Shown: in pieces, positions 1 through 5,358 of the stretch
Layout: each line of letters opens with the position of its first letter
Position numbering within the stretch: the stretch's first letter is position 1
Source: Candidatus Omnitrophota bacterium
GTDB lineage: Bacteria; Omnitrophota; Gorgyraeia; 2-01-FULL-45-10
Reading direction: 5' to 3'
DNA length: 5,358 bases
NCBI GenBank assembly: GCA_026387135.1
Contig: JAPLMH010000138.1
Coordinates: forward strand, 1 to 5,358
Made by a program: the position numbers and the translations under genes
The notes under the pieces: model-generated
Databases searched by the model: none
The model's input: only the letters and a program-made list of their open reading frames with translations
Told to the model about the DNA's origin: nothing

Positions 1-611
1 CAGATCCTCTCAAACTCCTTTTTATAATAAGAATATTCATCCAATTCCTGCACTTTGATGCCTATCGAATCATAAATATATTTTATTCTGTCTAGATAGC
101 TTATCCAATCTTTTTTTAGGCCGGCTTTATCAGCAGCATCTTTGGTCTTATTGGCATCTTTTGCCAAACTTTCCATATTATTGTACAAGTCCAGCAATTC
201 TTCTACCATTCGTCTCGCCGAAGCGTAATCAGCCTTAGGGTTTTCTATGGCATTTTTAGGAGTAGATGCTCTATTCTCCGGTGTCTTGTAGAATCGAGTG
301 CCCGGTCCCGCATCGATTATTTCATCGGATCTATCGGTCGTGCGCATACCAGAAACCGTAGCCGGCAGATACGATCTGTATCGTTCATAATATTTTCTCG
401 CCAATTCTTTCACGAGACTTCTTTTTTCAGTATCATCATTGACTATTTTACTCAACTCTTTAATCGCGTCCTCTAGCACATAATCAAGCCCCCTCTCCTT
501 ATTGAATCCATGCTCTATGAGCCTCTTTTCCAGGTTCTCCGGCTCAGCAAATATAAGGAGAAGCTCCGGAAAATCTGCGATGCGCTCCATATCTACGCCC
601 ATATTCTTCGC
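1..611 (-). other. Helical, linker and coiled-coil tail after the GT5 lobe, function unknown
   Basis: Numbering from the ATG at 1202, residues 198-280 are charged helices, such as ENLEKRLIEHGF and AIKELSKIV followed by LVKELARKYYERYRSYL. Residues about 284-325 are a polar, Pro/Asn/Thr-rich stretch that looks like a flexible linker. Residues 328-400 are again charged helix and possibly coiled coil (ARRMVEELLDLYNNMESLAK, then KKDWISYLDRIKYIYDSI). A standard GlgA ends shortly after the donor lobe, so this tail is an extension leading into a further module beyond the window. I recognise no family. Confidence 0.5.
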
Positions 612-1259
612 AAAAATATTATTTATGTACCGCTTGGCCGGCCTTATCCAGCGCGAATCATATGTAAATGCATTGTAAGATAATTTATCCCATTCGCTCA
701 TGACAGTGCCTTTTGATGCGTATCTTTCTCTGAATGCGGCAAGCGTTCTCTCCATGGCTTTCTTTAATTCAGCTGAATTAAAATCAAAGAATTTGAACCC
801 GTTTGCCGGAATACCTTTCCTGTCAGCTTCGGTCACGTCCGTTATCGATGTTGAAAGCCCGTCGACATCTCTCGCTACTACAACAGCGCCTGCTGCAAGG
901 GCTTCGAGCTGACTCAAGCCCGCCGGCTCAAATTTAGATGGCATCAGAAAGACGTCTGCGCCCAAATAGATAAGTTCATATAACCGCGAATTAGGGCTGA
1001 CGCCGCCCACATACTTAAATCTTCCTTTGTATCGCGCATCATTCTGTATCTTCTCGAGCTCACCCTTAAACCACCTTCCCTGGTCAGAGTCTTCGGCAGG
1101 TCCTCCTATAGCTACCTGAGCGTCCGCATTGTTATCCAAAAGATCCCTTATCGCATCAATAGCTATTTCATAACCTTTCTGTTCACAAAGCCTATGTAGC
1201 ATTGTAAATAGGCATACATTACCATCTACATTCAAACCAAGTTGTCGCGCTTGGATCTC
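1..1259 (-). CDS. Same giant gene, downstream part in the -1 frame: C-terminal nucleotide-sugar-binding lobe of GT5 glycogen/starch synthase plus helical tail (3' partial)
   Basis: The frame starting near 1259 is stop-free to base 1 and continues past the window. It opens with EIQARQLGLNVDGNVCLF, which matches the start of the C-terminal Rossmann lobe in bacterial glycogen synthases. Numbering from the ATG at 1202, HRLCEQKG (3-10) corresponds to the family's SRLxxQKG motif with its catalytic-site Arg and Lys (R4, K9). PSKFEPAGLSQLE (88-100) corresponds to PSRFEPCGLTQL and contains an E-x7-E pair (E92, E100; codons 929-927 and 905-903). NGFKFFDFNSAEL (134-146) and TYDSRW (180-185) match the closing parts of the lobe, which ends near residue 196. 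Residues 198-400 form a tail not typical of GlgA. The ATG at 1202 lies within the fold and lacks a ribosome binding site, so this is a continuation of the upstream frame and not an independent gene. If the frameshift is real, this half would not be translated normally. Confidence 0.85.
615..1259 (-). other. Domain: C-terminal (donor-binding) Rossmann lobe of the GT5-like module
   Basis: This lobe binds the nucleotide-sugar donor in GT-B synthases. It keeps the strand VCLFTMLHRL, the R/K pair in HRLCEQKG, the glycine-bearing strand AQVAIGGPAE, the FKYVGGVS strand, the GADVFLMPSKFEP loop and the family-typical ending with NGFKF and a final cross-over helix around SRWIRPAKRYINNIF. The second Glu of the E-x7-E pair is a GT4-like feature in an otherwise GT5-like loop, where E. 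coli GlgA has Tyr at that place. The donor (ADP-glucose or UDP-glucose) cannot be decided here. Confidence 0.8.
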
Positions 1260-4200
1260 ATAAGATCTCCAAGCCCAAGGCTGGCGGAGTTGTTCGCTGT
1301 ATAATCGCGATATCCTGGACTTACAGCTAAGGAATAATCAGATCTATTATTGGCGGCATAGGTAGGGTTGATTTCGCGGGATTTGGCATCTGCCGAAATA
1401 AGCATGTGATGTTCAAAATTATCCGGATTCAGGCCGGCTATGCGCATCAGGTCTCTCTTATGCCCTTGATTATCGCCAGTGACTATATTCTGATAATTAT
1501 GGTCAAGGTTATGGTTGGCATGGACCTTAACTCTTAAACCGCTGAAATGAGTATCATTCGAAAGGTAACCATACTCCGGTAACGTAAGATATGGTATGGC
1601 AAAACCTGTAGCGCCCTCATTTGTCTGAAGCACTGAGGGGTGGACATTGACTGTCCTTATCGCCTCGAGCGCGCCCAATGCGAAGAATCGGTATCTTCGC
1701 ACAAGATCCTCTGCGGTTATGCCGCCATATAGCACATCGCCGTATCTATCATTGTGTAGAGCATATGTCCTGACCTTGCCGCCCAGCATCGTATGATATA
1801 TATAGGCTCTGTTAAAATGGCTTATTGTATCATGGCTTTCTCCGTAATAAGGCACCACGATACTCTTACCGGTATACTTAAGATTCGCATTATGTACTAT
1901 GCTCTGAAATATTTTATTACCCTCCCTGTTATAGTTAAATATATTTGTGAATATCGTGGTATCTAAGCCCATATCAACAAGGGCCATGGCTATATCTTTA
2001 ATATATAATGCAAGCCCGCCCAAGCCCGCGATGTCGCGCGTCTCAACAGAGGCCATAGCGACTTCTCCTATCTGCATGCCACGCAATACCCTGACTGCGT
2101 CATATCGGATATCCATATCCTGGTCCGAGCCATCTTCAAGCGCTATCCCCGTAATTTGATCTGTGATTTCATCTTTATATTCAGGGTAGTAGCGCGAAAT
2201 ATCATAAAGCACGGTAGCAACATCTCCTATCTCAAGCCCATGCGTGTGTCTTGCTATGTTGATCATCTTGACTAAAACATCTTTGAATCGGATGAAATCT
2301 CTATTTTCAATGGAATCTTTGAGCAATGAACTTACAAGACTATATTTCACCCTGTCTTCAACGCCAAAATTCTTATAATTGACCATCGATTGGCGCAGGA
2401 TGTTGAGAGTGTACAATTCGACTTTAACCGGCTTTATTGAGTAAATTACGGTTTCCCACGCAGACAGGCTCTCGTGAAGGCCAAGATTACGCAGTTCATT
2501 GCCGCTTAAGTATATTGGCGGTGACTTAGAAAACCCTTCATTCTTGCTATACCTGAAAAGCTCTTCCAATTCGTACATCTGGTCGTCTTTTATATTGGAA
2601 AGCTCTGGAAGAGGCCTGAAGATATCTTTATTGTGATAGCCGTAATTTATAAACCCAAGAATGGCCTCATTGCCTTTGCTTTTAAGCACCGACATGCAGT
2701 CCGAGTCATGACGCACCATCTTTGCATCGGACGAGCGCATTACATCATATTTTTCCAGCATATTTTTCAACGCAAAAGCATAATCACCGAGAGCGTTAAG
2801 GTGCGGATTGTCCTTCAAATAAGCACGGCTTGCCTGGACCGCACCTTCATAATCAAATTGACGTATATTGTTTACCCATATCTTCCAAAACTCCGCCAGA
2901 GATAAATTATGCCGCTTACTAAAATCATCGCTTTCGTCTCCGAGCAATCTTGCAAAATGCCACAATATAGGGCCATGGTAATCGAGTAAAAATATCGTAG
3001 CCATGAAAGGTATTATGCCGTCTCCGTATAATTGCAGGGGAGGCCTATCCCTGTATATCTCATCCGGTATTTGAGGATCCCTCTGGTAGTCGTGGCTTGC
3101 ATAGACCGTAACATCCTGACCTCCAAACTGGTCATGAACCCACTTTCTGTAAACCATATGATCGATTATTCCGGAAACATCTCTAGAGTCTCTCAATACG
3201 TGGGCAAGTTCTTCGTGGAGGGAATTGTAGGGTACTATTCCTGATTTTATAAGCCGCTCGTCATTTGCCTGCCAACCTCTATCCTCTGTCTTGGTAGCAA
3301 AGTTTTCTCCGTATATAAGGCTATTGGGGGCATTTGCCTGTATCTCATATGCAAGTCTGGATAATATGACATTCGGCTCTCCGGTGCCCGATAGATCCGT
3401 CGTCTTGAAACAACCGTCGCCATTATCTCGCCTCTGGTTTGTAACGATATCTCCGAATATCCGAGCCATGCCAACGGCGCCATTATCAACCTGGAATGTG
3501 GTATCAAAAGCGTGCGCGACATCAGCTCTGAAAGAATCTCCCTTTTTCGCAAGCCGCATAACCATCGACTCATACCGGTCCAAAACTTCTTTACGGCGCC
3601 AATTTGGCTGGAATGAGTCATCCCAATCACCTTGGCCGTCGCTTGAATTATGCCTTACGAGCCGTGGCCCGTCAAAACGATAGACGGGAAAATAAGCGGG
3701 CAAAGTTGTATTCGATTGAGATATATGGGGGATCAGATTATGAATCAGGTCTATCTTCTTCTCTCCGCTTTTTGCTTCCTGCCTTAACCTATCCAATGCC
3801 TCTTCTCCGCCCAATGACGCGGCAATTGTAATGTGGTCTATAGGCGCGAAACTCGAAGGATCTTTACCAGGATAACATACAGGTCCCCATTCAAAACAAT
3901 CCATAAGCCATATCGCGTCGTAACGCTTCTTTAATTCCGGCAGTAACTTTCTTAGCTGGTCAAAATTACTTATTGAGAGCGAGCCGTCCTTGTTCCATAC
4001 GGGCTTACCATCTTCACCTTTTGCCAGATCGAAGATGGCTGTCCTTACTTCGAGTATATGTTTTCCCCTCATATCTTTCTGGGTCTTTATAACCCCGGAA
4101 ACCTGCGATTCGTTCCCTAAGCCGACTTTATAACGCCATGTCCGGGCCAATTTTACCTCTACGGCATAATGTATAGTTCCTGTATCGACCGGCACAACGG

Positions 4201-5358
4201 CTGAAAACTTCGTGCTGCCACTAGACTTCGACATCTTTATAGGTTCCTGCATTACACCATTTATTGACCATTGGATGCGGCCCTCCGTCTCACCTTTACG
4301 GCATGCAACTTCTATAGTTTGAGGCTGCCCCTGGAGAACCGTCTTATAAGATTTTGTCAGCGGGAAATCCTCGGGCCTGTCCGTGTAGATGTCATGCAGT
4401 ACGCGGTTAGCTTCCACCCGTATTCCTTTGTTCTCATGATACATCAGAGAATGCAGAAGCTTAAGAGCGTGCTGGCCTATCTTCTTATGTTCTTCGTCGC
4501 TCGAGCCTTTAAATTCATAAGCGATCCCTCTTAAATGGAGGACCGCCTCTCTCAAGTTATAGTATTCGCCCGATGAGATCTCCTCAACGATAGGCCTTAA
4601 TATCGGATTTTCGTAATACATGGTTATATCATCGATGTAATCCGCAAGCACTTCGGGCCTATCCCGAAGGACTTCAAACTTAAAACCGTTATCCGATATA
4701 TTGGCAAAGTGGCTCTCATTTGGGTCAAGGCGCGGGGCGGATAGATAATCGACATATGAATTTGAGGCGTAACGCACGATCCTATATGGCTTTCCTTCCC
4801 TGGATACGACCAAGAGCGTTGCGTCATCATATCTCAATACGGATATGTCGTCTGCCTTCACGCAGCTTTCTAGTAGAGGTGCTATCTTATCCTTTGGTAC
4901 ATCCGTATTCTTCTTTACAGCCTTATTGAACAGCTCTATAAAAGAGTCGTCGTGTATCAGGCCTTCCAACACCGGATCTATTTTACTTATGTCGGGACCA
5001 GCTGGCGATTCATGAGCGGCAATGTTTATATCGATATCGTCTTTATCCAGGGTGTATTCAGCGTCTTTATAGAGCTCGAACATCTTGGCCATATCAAGAA
5101 GCGCTCTGGCCTCATCGTCCAGTCCGGCTTCGATAAAATTATTGTATTTTCTTCTTATATCCTCATAGAGTTTATTGATCTTATCGTGATTGAGCGATCT
5201 GGAATGTATCTCTTCGGCTATCTGGCGGGATGTCTTCTTTTCTACTGTGTCCGGGTGATCTATGCACCTTTTGATCCAGCGCCTCATCTCGGCGTAGGTA
5301 AAGCCTTTCAGGTTCCTCAAGGCCTCCCACTTAGCTATTTTGTCCTTTTCATGAGATA
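1232..5358 (-). CDS. Giant multidomain alpha-glucan enzyme, upstream part: helical N-region, E-set, GH13 amylase-type module, first lobe of GT5 synthase (5' partial, ends at a frameshift)
   Basis: This long frame is open to the window edge, so the true start lies upstream of 5358. Residues here are numbered from the TTG at 5320, but that TTG is not a convincing start: twelve in-frame codons precede it (reading SHEKDKIAKWEA) with the same charged helical character, and the GGGAGG before it sits only two bases away. Visible order over 1,362 residues: charged helices (1-95), a small beta-rich segment (about 150-195), a HEAT-like segment (255-316), an E-set-like sandwich (325-412), a GH13 barrel (419-850), a beta domain C (866-965), helices (975-1085), and the N-terminal Rossmann lobe of a glycogen-synthase-like GT5 (1088-1362). 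No signal peptide can be judged because the N-terminus is missing. I see no transmembrane segment. The predicted role is remodelling and synthesis of an alpha-glucan such as glycogen; this is inferred from families. The TGA stop falls inside the GT5 fold, so the frame ends abnormally. No gene symbol is assigned because this is neither a standard glgA nor a standard amylase gene. Confidence 0.9.
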   Translation of the reverse strand, partial: SHEKDKIAKWEALRNLKGFTYAEMRRWIKRCIDHPDTVEKKTSRQIAEEIHSRSLNHDKINKLYEDIRRKYNNFIEAGLDDEARALLDMAKMFELYKDAEYTLDKDDIDINIAAHESPAGPDISKIDPVLEGLIHDDSFIELFNKAVKKNTDVPKDKIAPLLESCVKADDISVLRYDDATLLVVSREGKPYRIVRYASNSYVDYLSAPRLDPNESHFANISDNGFKFEVLRDRPEVLADYIDDITMYYENPILRPIVEEISSGEYYNLREAVLHLRGIAYEFKGSSDEEHKKIGQHALKLLHSLMYHENKGIRVEANRVLHDIYTDRPEDFPLTKSYKTVLQGQPQTIEVACRKGETEGRIQWSINGVMQEPIKMSKSSGSTKFSAVVPVDTGTIHYAVEVKLARTWRYKVGLGNESQVSGVIKTQKDMRGKHILEVRTAIFDLAKGEDGKPVWNKDGSLSISNFDQLRKLLPELKKRYDAIWLMDCFEWGPVCYPGKDPSSFAPIDHITIAASLGGEEALDRLRQEAKSGEKKIDLIHNLIPHISQSNTTLPAYFPVYRFDGPRLVRHNSSDGQGDWDDSFQPNWRRKEVLDRYESMVMRLAKKGDSFRADVAHAFDTTFQVDNGAVGMARIFGDIVTNQRRDNGDGCFKTTDLSGTGEPNVILSRLAYEIQANAPNSLIYGENFATKTEDRGWQANDERLIKSGIVPYNSLHEELAHVLRDSRDVSGIIDHMVYRKWVHDQFGGQDVTVYASHDYQRDPQIPDEIYRDRPPLQLYGDGIIPFMATIFLLDYHGPILWHFARLLGDESDDFSKRHNLSLAEFWKIWVNNIRQFDYEGAVQASRAYLKDNPHLNALGDYAFALKNMLEKYDVMRSSDAKMVRHDSDCMSVLKSKGNEAILGFINYGYHNKDIFRPLPELSNIKDDQMYELEELFRYSKNEGFSKSPPIYLSGNELRNLGLHESLSAWETVIYSIKPVKVELYTLNILRQSMVNYKNFGVEDRVKYSLVSSLLKDSIENRDFIRFKDVLVKMINIARHTHGLEIGDVATVLYDISRYYPEYKDEITDQITGIALEDGSDQDMDIRYDAVRVLRGMQIGEVAMASVETRDIAGLGGLALYIKDIAMALVDMGLDTTIFTNIFNYNREGNKIFQSIVHNANLKYTGKSIVVPYYGESHDTISHFNRAYIYHTMLGGKVRTYALHNDRYGDVLYGGITAEDLVRRYRFFALGALEAIRTVNVHPSVLQTNEGATGFAIPYLTLPEYGYLSNDTHFSGLRVKVHANHNLDHNYQNIVTGDNQGHKRDLMRIAGLNPDNFEHHMLISADAKSREINPTYAANNRSDYSLAVSPGYRDYTANNSASLGLGDLMRSKRDNLV
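1235..2059 (-). other. Domain: N-terminal (acceptor) Rossmann lobe of GT5 glycogen/starch synthase-like module
   Basis: From residue 1088 the sequence follows the GT5 order. AGLGGLALYIKDIAMAL (1098-1114) corresponds to the family's KxGGLGDVxxxLPKAL start. DRYGDVLYGG (1191-1200), followed by RRYRFFALGALEAI (1208-1221), corresponds to the Y-D-x-x-G-LYG ... RFxFFSRAALE block that is characteristic of GT5 and absent from GT4. HPSVLQTNEGATGFAIPYL (1227-1245) sits where HAHDWQTALxPxYL is found. KVHANHNLDH (1265-1274) matches the xFTIHNLAYQG strand. LAVSPGYRDY (1331-1340) matches TVSPxYAREI. The Lys of KxGG and the His of HAHDW are not conserved, so the acceptor or ADP-glucose chemistry may differ. 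The lobe ends at the frame break. Confidence 0.75.
1254..1269 (+). repeat. Short direct repeat GATCTC (10-bp period) at the frame break
   Basis: GATCTC occurs at 1254-1259 and again at 1264-1269, separated by ATAA. The same bases also form a small inverted pair, GATCT and AGATC, around CATA. The repeat lies within the roughly 30-base zone where coding switches from one frame to the next. Loss of one 10-bp unit would shift the frame in the direction observed. It is short enough to be chance. Confidence 0.5.
2066..2398 (-). other. Helical segment between GH13 and GT5 modules, HEAT-like at its end
   Basis: Residues about 975-1085 are predicted by eye to be mostly alpha-helical, with LVSSLLKDSI, FKDVLVKMINIARH and DVATVLYDISRYYPEY. 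They end in DIRYDAVRVLRGM (1070-1082), a HEAT/armadillo-like second-helix pattern. The segment lies directly before the GT5 lobe and probably acts as a spacer or docking scaffold between the two enzymes. No catalytic motif is seen. The HEAT label is tentative. Confidence 0.45.
2426..2725 (-). other. Domain: beta-rich domain C after the GH13 barrel
   Basis: Residues about 866-965 read as strands, including SVLKSKGNEAILGFINYG (877-894) and, at the end, AWETVIYSIKPVKVELY (954-970). GH13 barrels are normally followed by such a C-terminal beta sandwich, which packs on the barrel and finishes the enzyme. The central stretch, from MYELEELFRYSKNEGF to LSGNEL, is longer and more charged than a minimal domain C. 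Boundaries are approximate and the assignment rests on position and strand pattern. Confidence 0.55.
2771..4066 (-). other. Domain: GH13 alpha-amylase-type catalytic barrel
   Basis: GH13 enzymes cleave or transfer alpha-glucosidic linkages by a double-displacement mechanism. Seen here, numbering from the TTG at 5320: an early strand and loop reading YDAIWLMDCFEWG (467-479); SLGGEEALDRL (502-512) at the place of the family's LGTxED helix; region I as DLIHNL (524-529); region II as SFRADVAHAF (596-605), with Arg598 and nucleophile Asp600 (codon 3523-3521); region III as YGENF (670-674), with acid/base Glu672 (3307-3305); and region IV as ASHD (741-744), with His743 and transition-state Asp744 (3091-3089). 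All three catalytic acids are present, so activity is plausible. Odd points are Leu529 where the region I His usually sits, and an unusually long stretch between regions II and III. I cannot place it in a subfamily; a hydrolase, a branching enzyme or a maltosyltransferase all remain possible. Confidence 0.85.
4085..4348 (-). other. Domain: Ig/E-set-like beta sandwich preceding GH13
   Basis: Residues about 325-412 alternate hydrophobic and polar positions as beta strands. They include RIQWSINGV (348-356), STKFSAVVPV (369-378) and GTIHYAVEVKL (381-391). This pattern, lying immediately before a GH13 barrel, resembles the N-terminal E-set or carbohydrate-binding-like sandwiches of GlgE, branching and debranching enzymes. 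Whether it binds glucan cannot be told from sequence by eye. Boundaries are approximate. Confidence 0.6.
4373..4558 (-). other. Helical HEAT-like segment before the E-set/GH13 module
   Basis: Residues about 255-316 form amphipathic helices: LREAVLHLRGIAYEF, then IGQHALKLLHSLMYH, then GIRVEANRVLHDIY. The last element has the aliphatic/Arg/Ala spacing of a HEAT repeat helix and resembles the element before the GT5 lobe (DIRYDAVRVLRGM). Its role is likely structural or for protein interaction. The assignment is by pattern only. Confidence 0.4.

Noticed and set aside
1200..1235. Independent start of a second gene (a TTG overlapping the TGA as TTGA, or the ATG at 1202)
   Set aside because: Neither has a Shine-Dalgarno-like sequence, and both would begin inside the GT-B fold, leaving a lone donor lobe. 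Frame disruption of one gene explains the data better, though coupled reinitiation cannot be fully excluded.
1254..1270. GATCT/AGATC hairpin as a terminator
   Set aside because: The stem is only five base pairs, has no T-run, and lies within coding sequence.
1232..1290. Programmed -1 ribosomal frameshift
   Set aside because: There is no X-XXY-YYZ slippery heptamer in the zone and no strong downstream stem or pseudoknot that I can see. The apparent loss of the connector motif also favours a mutation or error.
3247..4830. Minus-strand open frames at 3247-3630 and 4624-4830
   Set aside because: They overlap the giant gene in another frame. The giant frame carries GH13 motifs across 3247-3630, so that overlap is a shadow; the short 4624-4830 frame shows no motif of its own.
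700..4929. Plus-strand open frames (700-912, 1947-2159, 2633-2905, 3032-3244, 3291-3683, 3604-3831, 4271-4534, 4720-4929)
   Set aside because: All are antisense to the well-supported minus-strand coding region, are short, and show no recognisable domain.
5318..5320. TTG at 5320 as the gene start
   Set aside because: The frame continues open to 5358 with coding-like residues, and the purine-rich GGGAGG is only two bases from the TTG, too close for a usual ribosome binding site.
1..5358. CRISPR array, tRNA/rRNA, insertion sequence, riboswitch or intergenic promoter
   Set aside because: The window is coding throughout on the minus strand. I found no regularly spaced repeats, cloverleaf-like segment, transposase motif or long inverted repeats by eye.

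Overview
The window is filled almost edge to edge by one very large protein-coding region on the minus strand. It enters open from the upstream side (5358) and leaves open on the downstream side (1). I see no intergenic region, promoter, terminator, RNA gene, CRISPR array or insertion sequence. The plus strand holds only short antisense shadow frames.

Read 5358 to 1, the coding order is: a charged helical N-terminal part and a small beta-rich segment (about 5358-4560); a HEAT-like helical segment (about 4558-4373); an Ig/E-set-like beta sandwich (about 4348-4085); a GH13 alpha-amylase-type barrel with its three catalytic acidic residues (about 4066-2771); a beta-rich C-domain (about 2725-2426); a second helical segment (about 2398-2066); and a glycogen/starch synthase-like GT5 (GT-B fold) module (about 2059-615). 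After that comes a helical, linker and coiled-coil tail of unknown function (611-1).

The reading frame breaks inside the synthase module. The frame that codes from 5358 stops at a TGA at 1234-1232. The protein resumes in the -1 frame from about 1259 and stays open to base 1. The two halves are the two Rossmann lobes of one glycosyltransferase, so this is a single gene split by a frameshift (a sequencing/assembly error, a real mutation, or less likely recoding). Compared with known GT5 enzymes, the connector normally carrying the 'NGxD' motif is missing at the break. A deletion is therefore possible as well as a one-base error. In total at least about 1,790 codons are visible and both ends lie outside the window.

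The organism looks bacterial, with moderate GC, many ATA and AGA/AGG codons, and one giant multidomain carbohydrate-enzyme gene. That style suits uncultured lineages known for oversized genes, such as Omnitrophota and other PVC-related bacteria; this is a low-confidence inference. If both enzyme modules work on the same polymer, the protein would join an alpha-glucan hydrolase/transglycosylase to an alpha-glucan synthase in one chain. This is the same order as in fungal alpha-1,3-glucan synthases (Ags1/Mok1), but without visible membrane segments.
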